Part shown: positions 34,401 through 42,250 of the stretch, in pieces
Position numbering within the stretch: the first letter of the stretch is position 1
Layout of the letters: each line of letters opens with the position of its first letter
NCBI RefSeq assembly: GCF_964340395.1
Contig: NC_135559.1
Coordinates: 5,178,501-5,242,500 of the forward strand
Direction: 5' to 3'
DNA length: 64,000 nucleotides
Origin: Glandiceps talaboti
Lineage: Eukaryota > Hemichordata > Enteropneusta > Spengelidae
Program-made: the position numbers and the translations under genes
The notes under the pieces: model-generated
What the model saw: the letters and a program-made list of their open reading frames with translations, nothing else
Told to the model about the DNA's origin: nothing
Database searches by the model: none

Positions 34401-35191
34401 TGTCTGTCGTATTTGTTACAGACGAATTTATCCAGTAGTGAAACTCTTAAAGTACACACTTCAATTATACTGTGGCTATTGTTTGTTGCCATAAACTTAA
34501 ACCAGGGTTTAAAATATTGTAAAGATGTCAGTTTTTTCACTACTATACATATACATGCTAGACTAGGGGTCATGGGGCATGGCAATTACAGAGTTGAGTT
34601 ATGCTCAAAACATGTCACATTCACTTTGAAGTTGTCTTACTCCAAGAAATGCTAAGTCTGAAGTATGGTTTGATCACAGAATATTTATGTTTAAAGGAAG
34701 TTTACATTATGCACGTGTCTGTCTGTCTGTCTGTCTGCCTGTCTGTCTGTCTGTCTCTGCCTGCCTATGTCTGTCAGTCAGTCTGTGTATATAATAATAA
34801 TCTTTATTTATACTGTCTCCCAAGAAGTCTAGTGAGGGCCATACCTCATGGGTTCAGTGTTAATGCAGGAGGAAACCGGAATATCTGGGGAAAACCTATA
34901 AAGGTCTCCAAGTTGTCACATTAACATATTCAAGCAGAAACATAGAGTGAAGATTGTTCCTTTCTGGAGTAAAACTAAAGTTTTAAATGTTCTGTTTTTT
35001 AATTTTAGATTTGGAATAGTAATCTAGTGAAGGATGAATTCATGGGTGAAGCCATCATCATGGGACAAGCTGATGGACAAGCTAAGCATTTCACTGCTTC
35101 TTTGAATGATAAAGGAAGTAAAGCCAATGAGAAGAAGCCAGGAAACCTTAGTTTAACCATGACAACATCTCCTGATATAAAGGGCCATTAA
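8852..35191 (+). CDS. CAPN5: CAPN5-like calpain (C2-domain, TRA-3 type), complete
   Basis: A calcium-dependent cytosolic/membrane-associated cysteine protease of the non-classical C2 calpain class. Thirteen exons join with GT-AG junctions and matching phases: 8852-8855, 20317-20489, 23595-23726, 24427-24635, 25294-25480, 29911-30110, 30601-30678, 31182-31377, 31733-31849, 32673-32869, 33187-33311, 33779-33915 and 35009-35191. The product is 645 residues; human CAPN5 is 640. The order is a protease core with Cys85 (QGSLGNCWF), His254 (GLVKGHAY) and Asn288 (RLRNPWG), then the calpain beta-sandwich domain (about 345-495), then a C2 domain (about 515-630). There is no EF-hand domain, which separates it from classical calpains. 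All three catalytic residues are present, unlike CAPN6, so it should be active. The first exon is inferred only from phase and start context. Confidence 0.93.
10420..10585 (+). other. Unassigned open stretch preceded by an AG acceptor-like site
   Basis: After TTTCACTCATAG the frame reads [20 protein letters not shown], then [20 protein letters not shown] and QRPTIRHM before TAA. I do not recognise it. A cut at AATACAG|GTGGAA would make it a symmetric phase-1 cassette compatible with calpain exons 1 and 2, but the donor is weak. It could equally be a transposon remnant or chance. Confidence 0.15.
11736..11765. repeat. (ATT)n microsatellite
   Basis: About ten ATT units. Followed by GACTTTATTTAATCTCC, so it may be the tail of a decayed retroelement on the minus strand. 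Confidence 0.7.
12921..13040. repeat. Dispersed repeat, copy 1 (pair with 17632)
   Basis: Shares TCTAATGATAGCC, TTGTTGTTGTGAGTCAAAAT and GATAAAAACTGACATTTCTT with 17632-17755, followed by a diverged tail. About 120 bp; unclassified. Confidence 0.7.
14604..15427. repeat. 19-copy 43-bp tandem satellite
   Basis: The unit begins AGAGAGATCTTGAGATTTGA, continues TGCCACAGATAGCACTAGAC and ends TAA (43 bp). Nineteen copies of the AGATCT-containing core are countable. Variation sits mainly in the ACAGAT/ATGAAT/ATGGAT segment, with two copies shortened (GATACAGGATAGC). It lies in calpain intron 1. Confidence 0.95.
16724..17137. mobile_element. Foldback MITE with ~75-bp inverted arms
   Basis: The left arm (about 16724-16803: GTTCCAAACAGGACAGTGTT, then CTTCATTACACTTTTCCAGT and CTAGTCAAGCC) is inverted at about 17064-17137. 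The interior has no ORF of note. Outermost bases read TAGTCTA on both sides, so the exact end and target duplication (possibly TA) are ambiguous. Confidence 0.75.
17632..17755. repeat. Dispersed repeat, copy 2 (pair with 12921)
   Basis: Same direct-orientation block as 12921-13040, starting TCTAATGATAGCC and running through GACATTTCTTGTGA, then diverging. Confidence 0.7.
17970..18455. mobile_element. Foldback MITE with ~125-bp inverted arms and 9-bp target duplication (MULE-like)
   Basis: The termini are TAGCTGCAATAATTGTAG and its inverse. Nine bases GTTCAGTGC stand directly outside both ends (17961-17969 and 18456-18464). The arms run to about 18096 and from about 18328. Each arm itself contains an inverted pair (AATTGTAGCGTTTGA and TCAAACGCTACAATT). 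A 9-bp duplication with long arms is typical of Mutator-like non-autonomous elements; the assignment is inference. No transposase is inside. Confidence 0.88.
20317..20489 (+). CDS. CAPN5: Calpain coding exon 2
   Basis: The acceptor is CTTTTTCCAG|GTAGC and the donor CCCAAG|GTAACT. It encodes residues 2-59, including [20 protein letters not shown] and ending VEWKRPK. This aligns with the CAPN5 N-terminal segment (LFEDPLFPA, VRWKRPK). Confidence 0.9.
20933..20992. repeat. (ATT)n microsatellite at the 3' end of an L2/CR1-like fragment
   Basis: About twenty ATT units. On the minus strand it follows the 3' UTR of the reverse-transcriptase fragment at 21187-21783, consistent with a simple-repeat tail of an L2/CR1-type retrotransposon. 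Confidence 0.8.
21187..21783 (-). pseudogene. 5'-truncated non-LTR (L2/CR1-like) retrotransposon, RT C-terminal region
   Basis: A continuous minus-strand reading frame shows the C-terminal part of an L2/CR1-type reverse transcriptase: [74 protein letters not shown] and [20 protein letters not shown], ending in a stop at 21189-21187. The catalytic palm (YADD) and endonuclease are absent, so this is a dead-on-arrival fragment. It lies in calpain intron 2 in antisense orientation. The frame is intact over about 198 codons, suggesting a fairly recent insertion. Confidence 0.88.
22333..22420. repeat. (CA)n microsatellite
   Basis: A long AC repeat interrupted by TCACATATAC. It directly abuts the truncated MITE copy at 22421. 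Confidence 0.9.
22421..22636. mobile_element. Right-half copy of the 17970 foldback MITE
   Basis: ATTCAATCAAAATCGGCAAC, CATTTTGAAATGGGTAGTAT, CTCACTCACGTTTTCAGCGT and the terminal ACACTACAATTATTGGGCTA correspond in order to 18230-18455. The left half is missing, and the breakpoint is the CA microsatellite. Confidence 0.8.
23220..23480. repeat. Dispersed repeat related to 30228-30470
   Basis: Both contain in order a CATGA(A/C)TATTCATTGTTCA block, TTTCTGCT(G/A)ACT, TGATGCAATGTGGC-like and AAGTTTAT(A/G)AAAAT segments. They are diverged copies of one unclassified element in calpain introns 2 and 6. Confidence 0.45.
23595..23726 (+). CDS. CAPN5: Calpain coding exon 3 (catalytic Cys)
   Basis: 132 bp, phase 0 at both ends. 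It encodes residues 60-103: [20 protein letters not shown], then [20 protein letters not shown] and LWHK. The nucleophile is Cys85 in GNCWF. The donor is CACAAG|GTGATT. Confidence 0.95.
24427..24635 (+). CDS. CAPN5: Calpain coding exon 4
   Basis: The acceptor is TTTGTCAG|GTTGTTCC and the donor GCAAA|GTAAGT. It encodes residues 104-172, with [31 protein letters not shown] and [17 protein letters not shown], all signature calpain PC1 motifs. Confidence 0.95.
24813..25167. mobile_element. Near-perfect 355-bp palindromic MITE, copy 1
   Basis: TTAA flanks both ends. The arm AGTGGCCATATGGATGAGAA runs inward ~170 bp to a perfect centre GTTATTGTACGTACAATAAC and back. TTAA could be a piggyBac-type target duplication, or TA with AAGTGGCC termini could suit a Tc1/mariner type. 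No ORF. It lies in calpain intron 4. Confidence 0.9.
25294..25480 (+). CDS. CAPN5: Calpain coding exon 5
   Basis: 187 bp; completes Lys173 and encodes 174-235. It contains [20 protein letters not shown] and [10 protein letters not shown], the conserved Gly-Gly-Asn-Thr loop preceding PC2. The donor is ATCAGG|GTATGT. Confidence 0.95.
25531..26010. repeat. Degenerate (TGTAG)n pentanucleotide array
   Basis: About 480 bp of TGTAG/TATAG/TGCAG variants begin 51 bp after calpain exon 5. The strong strand bias yields an artefactual 184-codon minus-strand ORF of YTTLH repeats. Confidence 0.9.
28208..28371. repeat. Two-copy 82-bp tandem duplication
   Basis: AATGTACTATTTGTTAACTA at 28215 recurs at 28297 as AATGTACTATATGTTAACTA, with the rest nearly identical through TTTCTCTTTCTATTATC. 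It lies in calpain intron 5. Confidence 0.9.
29226..29390. repeat. Degenerate ~33-bp tandem repeat
   Basis: About five copies of a unit containing TAGTAAGCTTTG, TTCAGAGAGTGCT and GTGGTAG variants. It lies in calpain intron 5. Confidence 0.7.
29911..30110 (+). CDS. CAPN5: Calpain coding exon 6 (catalytic His and Asn)
   Basis: The acceptor is TTGATAG|GTTGAATC and the donor GATGG|GTAAGT. It encodes residues 236-301, with [11 protein letters not shown] (His254) and [15 protein letters not shown] (Asn288), the PC2 half of the active site. Confidence 0.95.
30228..30470. repeat. Dispersed repeat related to 23220-23480
   Basis: Carries GTCATGAATATTCATTGTTC, ATTTCTGCTAACTCCCATGA and TGCAATGTGGCCCACAG, similar in order to the intron 2 copy. 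Confidence 0.45.
30601..30678 (+). CDS. CAPN5: Calpain coding exon 7
   Basis: A 78-bp exon with acceptor GTTTCAG|ATCACC and donor TTTTG|GTAAGC. It encodes [20 protein letters not shown] then DDGEFW, matching CAPN5 EWQKVSKSEREKMGV and QDDGEFW. Confidence 0.93.
30775..31110. repeat. Degenerate (ACACC/ACATC)n pentanucleotide array
   Basis: About 330 bp of CACAC, CACCA and CATCA pentamers between calpain exons 7 and 8, filling most of a 503-bp intron. The plus-strand ORFs of His/Thr repeats here are artefacts. Confidence 0.92.
31182..31377 (+). CDS. CAPN5: Calpain coding exon 8
   Basis: The acceptor is TATTCACAG|GATGACT and the donor CCACAG|GTAAAT. It encodes residues 329-393, with [18 protein letters not shown] ending the protease core and [19 protein letters not shown] entering the beta-sandwich domain. 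Confidence 0.94.
31733..31849 (+). CDS. CAPN5: Calpain coding exon 9
   Basis: 117 bp, phase 0 at both ends. It encodes residues 394-432 ([20 protein letters not shown] to LTIGYRIMS), in the beta-sandwich domain. An acidic DDDGDE loop is visible. Confidence 0.92.
32155..32285. repeat. Foldback sequence in calpain intron 9
   Basis: GTGCACACTGAGTATTCATGA (two pieces: GTGCACACTGA, GTATTCATGA) near 32180 is inverted as TCATGAATATTC and AGTGTGCAAC near 32250-32270. Small non-coding MITE-like hairpin. Confidence 0.45.
32673..32869 (+). CDS. CAPN5: Calpain coding exon 10
   Basis: Residues 433-497: [40 protein letters not shown] and [20 protein letters not shown]. The RSVF, GRYVI and FxPGxxGxFLLRVF pattern is the end of the calpain beta-sandwich. 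Confidence 0.93.
33187..33311 (+). CDS. CAPN5: Calpain coding exon 11 (start of C2 domain)
   Basis: The acceptor is TTTTCAG|TGAG and the donor GGAG|GTACGT. It encodes residues 499-539: [20 protein letters not shown] and [20 protein letters not shown]. This is the linker and first strand of the C2 domain. Confidence 0.92.
33605..33715. repeat. Two-copy 56-bp tandem duplication
   Basis: ATAATTTCAACCTGTTATTG and GACTGCTTATGGATAAA recur 56 bp later with one or two changes. It lies in calpain intron 11, just before exon 12. Confidence 0.88.
33779..33915 (+). CDS. CAPN5: Calpain coding exon 12 (C2 domain)
   Basis: Residues 541-585: [20 protein letters not shown], then [20 protein letters not shown]. 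It shows the usual C2 signature DPYxxIKCEG and NxxWN. The donor is ATACAG|GTATGA. Confidence 0.93.
34716..34790. repeat. (TGTC)n microsatellite
   Basis: TGTC tetramers with interruptions, in calpain intron 12. Confidence 0.85.
34795..34925. repeat. Dispersed repeat copy related to 200-345
   Basis: Begins with ATAATAATCTTTATTTATAC, then CAGGAGGAAACCGGAATATC and GGGGAAAACCT. Shares its core with the copy in BCS1L intron 6. Unclassified. Confidence 0.5.
35009..35191 (+). CDS. CAPN5: Calpain coding exon 13 with stop codon
   Basis: The acceptor is TTTTAG|ATTTGG. It encodes [20 protein letters not shown] and ends TTSPDIKGH followed by TAA at 35189-35191. IWN and DEFMG are the final C2 strands, as in the human VWNHRVLKDEFLGQ. 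Confidence 0.93.
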   Translation: MWNSNLVKDEFMGEAIIMGQADGQAKHFTASLNDKGSKANEKKPGNLSLTMTTSPDIKGH

Positions 35192-35940
35192 AAGTTCTGT
35201 AGTAGCAAAGAAAGCATTTTTAAGATTTTCAAGATACAATGTACTCCTAATATGATTTTTGACTCTGCACTGTTTTGCTGTGAAGTTTAGAGATACAGCA
35301 CACATAAGATAAAGTCCCACGCAAACAGCTACTTTGATTGGTTTACAAGCTTTTCAAGGTATTGTCTGATTGGCTGATAGTTAACATTTGAAGACTGATT
35401 TGCTCATAGTATTAGTCTTTGATTGGCTGACAAACAAACTATGCTCTGTGATTGGCTACTATCATTTTTGTCCTCTTGAGAAATAAAGACAGGCTTTTTA
35501 AATAATTGCCTTCATAGGCTACTTGAATCTAAAAATGTTTCAATGCACACATCATTTGTGCATAATTATATTTTTCAATTTTAAAAGATTTATTTATTCA
35601 ACGTGTTGATGCAGATTTGATGAAATAATGGTTTGTTAAAGATAATCAAAATTATAACATTCATCTAAATCCAAAAACCAATCTGATTAATTTTAACTAA
35701 TACTAAAACAATTTATTCAATTATATGTAATTTCCTGAGTTAAGCTGAGAAAAAGCCATGTGATATCTGAAATTGAAGAAATATTTTGATAATTTTGAAA
35801 TGTAACTTTTATATGGTTTAATACATTGCTGCTGAAGTTATTGATATATAGAATGATGGATGAATAAATCATGTATATTCAGTTTTGATGCTACAACTTG
35901 GCTTACATGTGATGTACAAAAATCAACATGAATAAAGTAA
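35192..35940 (+). promoter_or_regulatory. Calpain 3' UTR with candidate polyadenylation signals
   Basis: AATAAA occurs at 35482-35487, 35863-35868 and 35931-35936 downstream of the stop. Four ATTGG motifs in a TGATTGGCT-like context lie at about 35335-35455. The true cleavage site is unknown. Confidence 0.5.
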
Positions 35941-35941
35941 T

Positions 35942-38383
35942 CTGTCACCAGCTTGATCATAATCTATTTGACCTAGATGGTAGCTGTATAACCAGCTGAT
36001 ATCTTGACTCTAAGAAGGTTAATACTTCTCGGAGAAAATTACATTAGTATTCTAGTTTGCCAGTAATAGAGACGCATTGTGCCTTGAATTTTATTTTCAG
36101 TTCAAATAACAGATCTTGTATTTACATAACATTTAAAGGATCTAGGAACATGTAGTGTCATGAAACAACAGAATTGTTGCCAACAATTGTTGGGAGTAAC
36201 AATTGAATTTAAAAAGCATGTATATTCATGTTTGCTTGAGCCAATAAGGTTGGAAGTTATGAGCATGCTCACGTTAGCACATAATTCAGGCCAAGGATGG
36301 TTCACAGCTTGGTATGATTAGTCATGTTTTTAAAATTATATCATTAACAAGAAAATAGCGACACTAGAATTGTCATTATGCCTTGAATATCTGAATCAAT
36401 ATTAAACTTCACCCCCTCTATTGTAATTGTATGGGGCTTAACAATCTAACTGTCTGAGAACACTTCAGAGGTTGATATAAACAATGGAATAAGAAAGTCA
36501 AGCATTTGGAAAGTGATACACAGGTTTCATTTCATACATACATTGTACTTTCAAAAAATGTTTCCCAATACACAACAAAATACAAGTAATGGCATTTTCA
36601 ATAAAGTAGTTGTTTTCTAAATATATATATTGTATAGTACATGTTTCCATGGTTTACACACATATATCCACTGTCACTTTTATGCTTCACATTTGTTAAA
36701 GATAGTTACATTAATACTTATGGATGACTTTTACATTTTGATATTTTAGATAGAATGTAGTGTGTTCCTTGTAAGTGTCTGAGCTAAACTCTCTACAAAC
36801 GTTTCTTAGTACTGTCACTCTCACAACACTTCCACACTTCCGTGTTTAAAAGGCTATCTACTCTATGCTTAGGGAAGTAGCTTGGCTTACCGATAGCTTG
36901 ATGTAGACAATACAGACACATACTTTTATATCCTGTCTATCTGAGAAGCGTTTCTTTAATTCTGAGAATTAAACTCTATATTCCTATTTTTCCAGAATAC
37001 AAACCACATTCTTTTATCAATAATACTACAGAAGCAATACATTATAAAAGACATTTGTATACAACATTATTGAGGGTTGTGAGGTTTTGTTGAGTTTATG
37101 CTTTCCCGATTCCTTGAAGTGGGTATTCCAAAGATTTCTTTTAGATTTGCAGTATGAATTACAGTTTAAAAAGGTACTCAACAGTAAATAATATATAATA
37201 TTATAAATATTTGGCAAAGATAATCACAGCAATATGATGTATTCTTAACTTGAGTACCAAAAATACCAACCATAGAAGTGTTCTTAGGTAACTTAGTAGA
37301 TTTTAGCAATAAATCTAATTGCAGTGGTGAGATTTATCATATCATTCTGTAAACATGTAATTATTTGCATTTATGAACAGAACCCCATTTTGATGTAGAT
37401 AGAAAGTTCCTTCATGGTAATTGCTACCCAATTATTACTTCTGTGTTGGTTTTGTGTCCATGCTATCACAACAAATTATCAGTCCACTCTTCAATAAAAA
37501 AAATGCCTTTTAGTTTTAAGGGTTCTAAGAACATGATTAAACTTTACAGGATACTAGATGTATGTCATGTGTTTGTGCATTCGAAAAACTTTGTTTACAA
37601 CATTTTCTTGATTTTAGAAGCTTGAAGTATTCTTTGTTATTTGATGATCTAATTCTAGTTAAAAGGGATAAGCACTACATGCAATGTTATATTTGATCCT
37701 TTCGTAGACATTTTAGTCATAGTTTATCATTTGATGAAAACATATCGTGTACTGGTGGATCCTGTCCAGATTTTAAAATGAACAATCTGAAAGCTTCCTC
37801 AAACATAGGTACTTTGTGTATTTCTTAGATGTTTTTCAGTTAGACTTTAATGTTTACAAGCTATTTACTTAGTAGTTTGTTAAAGCACTTCTGATATGTA
37901 GGTGGTTCTGATCATCTTCTGCTGGAATCCTGTCCGGATGGTAAGATGTGCAAAGCATTTATGAGCTTCATCAAATATAGTTATTTCTTGTATATCCTAG
38001 ACATTTTCAGGTTACTTTGTTGTGTTTTCAAGCTATTTATTTTAACATTTGATAAAGCTCTCACTGTTATGTAGATGGTTATTTAATGATAAATTGGTAT
38101 TGAGGGTATAGACCATGGCATGATTACTTACTTTTAAAGCAAAGTAGAATTATCCTAACTAGAAAATTATTATAATTAGCTTGTTTAAAATTATGTACAT
38201 AAAAACCATTTGTTCATATTTCATTTGTAAAATACTAAACACTTTTTCACTGTTTTATGTTTGATGCAATGATCTTGTAGTTGCATAAATATTCAAATAC
38301 CAGTATTTACTCCCATTGCATTCTCTTGTCTCGTTAGTTTTTCAGACCACACTTTAGTCACCTGTTGACAATTAAAAGTTGCA
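35942..38383. other. Intergenic, mostly unique AT-rich DNA
   Basis: No exon-like segment was recognised. A diverged ~170-bp direct duplication is noted at 37745-38080. Confidence 0.5.
37745..38080. repeat. Diverged ~170-bp direct duplication
   Basis: Both halves carry in order ATCCTGTCC, AGCTTC(C/A)TCAAA, TTTCAGTTA/TTTCAGGTTA, CAAGCTATTTA and ATGTAG(G/A)TGGTT. Older than the other duplications in the window. Confidence 0.55.
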
Positions 38384-38735
38384 TTAAAGTGGCCATATGG
38401 ATGAGGATTTGGTATTTATTTTGAATTTTGAATTCATAAAATAAGTTTATCACGGCTTACTTGAAAAATCAATGTGAAACAACATAGACCAAGTCTGTGT
38501 TTGTAACTCAATACATTGCAAAATGCTAAAAGATGTGTAAAAGGTTTGTTATTGTTCGTTACAATAACAAACATTTCACAGATTTATTAATCATTTGCAA
38601 TTTATTTGAGTTACAAACAAAGATTTGGCATATGTTGTTTAAAATAGATTTTTCAAGTAGGAAGCCATTTAGAAATTGTTTTATAAATTAAAAATCCACA
38701 ATAAATACCCATTCCTCATCATATGGCCACTTTAA
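38384..38735. mobile_element. Palindromic MITE, copy 2
   Basis: The same family as 24813-25167: TTAAAGTGGCCATATGGATG at the left and GGCCACTTTAA at the right, TTAA at both ends, with a GTTATTGTTCGTTACAATAAC-like centre (GTTATTGT, ACAATAAC). More diverged between arms than copy 1. Confidence 0.88.
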
Positions 38736-38910
38736 ATGAAGGGCCGTAAAGCATACATCTTGTAAAAAAAAACACAGAAAAAGGAATCCTTCAAAGAATG
38801 TTCTGTACAGGTGGCTCGTACAACATAATTTATGTAAGATAAGATACTTTAGCTCATTACCCATTTTATAAGAAGTATGCATTTCACAATTCGAGATGCA
38901 AAGTATACAG

Positions 38911-38940
38911 TGGTGGGTTGGTTGGTTGGTTGGTGGGTAA
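38911..38940. repeat. (GGTT)n short microsatellite
   Basis: A run of TGGT tetramers. Confidence 0.7.
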
Positions 38941-39416
38941 TTGGGCTCAGAAAGTTACATTTAAAGTAAGATTACGAGATATTTGACACTAGAGTTCACT
39001 GTGTACAACAGTTTTGATATAAATTTTGTGTAAAGCCATGTCGTGCATGGGTGTTACTGTGATGACCTGAGCTATCATAATTTTCCAACAATCATAATAT
39101 GTAGACAATCTAGAACTGTCAAAGATCCGAGTTGTTGTCAAGAACCCCCCCCCAAAAAAAAAAATAAAAAAATCTAATTTTGACAGAAGTTGCAAACAGT
39201 GGTATGTCATTTTTTAACAATATAGACATCATACACTAAAACAATAATGGATGTGATCATAATTTCTTTCTGAAGTAAATTTTGTGATATCTTTTATGCA
39301 CTTGTTTAGTGAGTGTAGTCATGTATAATAGCTGTAAAGGTCACAAGGGTATCAGCAAATAGTTGGTTTTGAGATTGTATAAATAGTGTACACTTGTGCC
39401 ACCCGTTAACATAAAA

Positions 39417-39465
39417 CTTTTATTAATTAAAAATCCATAATAAATACCCATTTCTCATCACTATT
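39417..39465. mobile_element. Fragment of the palindromic MITE family
   Basis: AATTAAAAATCCATAATAAA followed by TACCCATTTCTCATCA matches the right arm of copy 2 short of its terminus. Confidence 0.6.
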
Positions 39466-40810
39466 GCTGCTAAATTTCTGATACATCATAGCCTGTACAA
39501 GGTTATGAAATGGCCAACTATGATATTCTTTATTTAGGTAATATTTTACACATTGACAGTGTTTGTATACATAGAGTAAAATCAAATGACCTTACACTAT
39601 TTATGACTTATGGTTAGACCCAGGCTTGATATAGTGTATACTATTTTACCATTTCAGGCAACCTTTTTGTATTTTTTCTCAAAATGCATCTAGTTCATAA
39701 CATTCACAACCTGCCACAGTATCAACTTTGAATTATATTGAGAAGGATCCCTTTCAGTGATAACAATAAATTGTATGGTCTAATTAATATTTTGTATGAT
39801 TCAGTCCATTTTTACAGACTGACAGATATGTCATTGTTTGAGCTAAAATACATTGCTACAAGCTACAGCAATATGGTGTTTCCATAACAACAAATCTGTC
39901 GGTTTATCTCTTTTACTGTAAAATTGCAATGTTTAACTTTTTGCTAATTGCATTTTTAGCAATACTGAATTGAGCAAAGGTGACAGCAACAATACATATT
40001 TTGAATAAATACGACTAATCTTTATTTCTGGTTTTGTTATTACATTGATTGTTGAGTCTTTTTGATGTATGTATGTTTATAGTCCTGCTTCCATGACGGT
40101 GCACGAGTCTGTATTACTGACTTGACTCTAAACACCAGGGGAGGGGGAGGGACAATTGTCAGAATCGAGTCCCGAATTCCTTCGTATGCAAGCAGGACTA
40201 GTATGTTTAGAGTGTTTGCATGTGTACAGAATAGACTGTCTACTATCATCGGATATACCTTGCCTCTTAGAGAAAAGAAAATTCTGATTTAAAAAGAAAC
40301 AAAAAAATTAGAAAATAGTCATTCAAAACTTGGCAATATACCTTTTAAGAGTATTGGAAATGATTGAATCTGTCGAATTTTTTTTATTATTATTTCTTTA
40401 ATTCAGGCCACCAAGATGTCCCATAAAAATTTTTTTTTAAAATGGTTAAGTGTGCAAATAACCTGGGAACACATGCTAACGCTGGATCAGACTGATACTA
40501 CCGTTGTTGCCGTGGTGATAATTTAAAGGAAAACATTGTGGACATGAAATGATTGAACAATATACCGGTAATGTGCACGGTTCGTTTATTCCCCAAAGAA
40601 ACTGGATGCTCAACAATTCAGATTAGCCAGGGTGCGTAATAAATCATAGATGGGGATGCCCTGCTAACACTCATTGTGTATTTCTGTACTGTGACATCAT
40701 TTATGTAACTCAATGACAATTTCTCAGTAATTATACGCCTGTGTTATAAAAAGTTAAATGAAAAATTTGAATGAAGTTATGGCCTGAAATATAAAGCTTA
40801 CCTTGGTTTA

Positions 40811-40811
<1 letters not shown>

Positions 40812-40852
<41 letters not shown>

Positions 40853-40871
40853 CCCCCCCCCCCTTGGTTTA

Positions 40872-40957
<86 letters not shown>
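40812..40957. repeat. (CT)n tracts with a poly-C interruption
   Basis: CTTGGTTTACATCTCTCTCT occurs twice (about 40802 and 40863), each followed by a CT tract, with about 14 C bases between. Source of artefactual Arg-Glu and Ser-Leu ORFs. Confidence 0.92.
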
Positions 40958-40959
<2 letters not shown>

Positions 40960-40999
40960 GACTGTCGCGAAATACGGACAGCACACTGCAGTTGACAAA

Positions 41000-41330
41000 A
41001 TTCACCCTTGACCTCTCAAGTCAAGTCACACTATCACGTCGCTGATTGGTCAATGACCCCCACATGACCATGTGACGCAAACGTTCGCGCACAAGTTGTC
41101 GTCTGCGTAGCCAGCTCGTGCACCTCAGCATTTTAGAGTTAGTAGGGTAGGTAGATTTTTGTTTATTTATAGTTCTGGTAGTAATATTTTCCATTGTTTT
41201 CCATATGGTCTTTGTGTTATTCCGCATCCACTGTTTCTTACGAGACTTTACAATTTTCACGATTTTATTATTTTTTTCTGGAATACGTAAAAACAAGTTT
41301 AGGGTCGGCGTGAAAAACTAGGCGGGGTTG
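41000..41330. promoter_or_regulatory. CpG-rich, possible promoter region
   Basis: CpG-dense for this window (CACGTCGC, GTTCGCGCACAAG, GTCGTCTGCGTAGCC). Contains ATTGG, TGACGCAA and CATGTG. No associated gene was recognised downstream, so this is tentative; it could also be part of a dispersed repeat. Confidence 0.2.
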
Positions 41331-41771
41331 GGTAACTGGAACCAATATTTTGATACTGTCCGATAACAGAGTACATACTTTAGACCTTTGTGAAATGCAT
41401 TTAGGTATTTTGGGTGTAAATCATTGAGTTTTGAATCTGTTTTGTGGCAAGTTACCATTGCCGTTACTATCGACGTCATCGTCACATTTTTGCACCGGAT
41501 GTGAATTTTACCATGGTGAAATACGAAATAATTAAGGACTTTGACGGTGATATCGACTTCACAAGATATATTATGAATAGTTAAAAGTTCACATCATGTG
41601 TTTGAACATAATTACTGTTCTAAAACTCCTGTAAGTACACATAACTCTACAGTTTGAGGTATTGAGTTGATTTCTCATTCCTGTCAACATTTGGTACTAT
41701 ATAAGTTATTACTAGAGATTTTTTACCTCCGGTAAAGGAATGTTATGCACTGCTTGTGTCTGCCTGTGTGT

Positions 41772-41779
41772 CCGCGCGC

Positions 41780-41837
<58 letters not shown>

Positions 41838-41853
41838 GTGTGTGTGTGTGTGT
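41772..41853. repeat. (CG)n-(TG)n alternating tract
   Basis: About eleven CG dinucleotides run directly into a TG repeat. It is alternating purine-pyrimidine throughout, hence Z-DNA prone. Confidence 0.9.
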
Positions 41854-42250
41854 GCCAGTCTGTCTGTGGACACGATATCTCAAAAACTATAGCATCGATT
41901 CTGATGAAACTTGCTACACAACTCCCATGTGCTAATGGCAAGAACTGATTAGATTTTGGTAAACATCCAATGAACATTAATTAGTTATTTGCATAATTAA
42001 TGGATTTTTAGTAATTAGACTATATCTTTGGAATGCATACTGCAAATTCAATATTTGGTACATATGTTAACCGTAACAAAGTGCAATTGTCCTATAATGA
42101 TAAAGTTTGTCGATTTAGCTTAAAGCTTTTATGAATAATTTGCATAATTAATTATTTTCGGTATGCAAGCTTGATTCAAGCTTCAAATGTCATATAATTT
42201 GGTACATATACCAACCCTAACAATGGTTTCATATAATTAATTTTCCAATT
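41854..42250. repeat. Dispersed repeat following a GTCTGTCTGTGGACACG head (unclassified)
   Basis: Begins CAGTCTGTCTGTGGACACGA then TATCTCAAAAACTATAGC and ATTCTGATGAAACTTG, then AT-rich text with repeated TTTGCATAATTAAT and TTTGGTACATAT. A GTCT-type microsatellite plus this start is found again in reverse at 46185-46330. Confidence 0.45.

Noticed and set aside
40798-41005. Arg-Glu and Ser-Leu repeat ORFs
   Set aside because: CT microsatellite translated; no gene.
41021-41296. 91-codon Lys/Arg-rich minus ORF
   Set aside because: No family resemblance and overlaps a CpG-rich probable regulatory or repeat segment; composition explains the basic residues.
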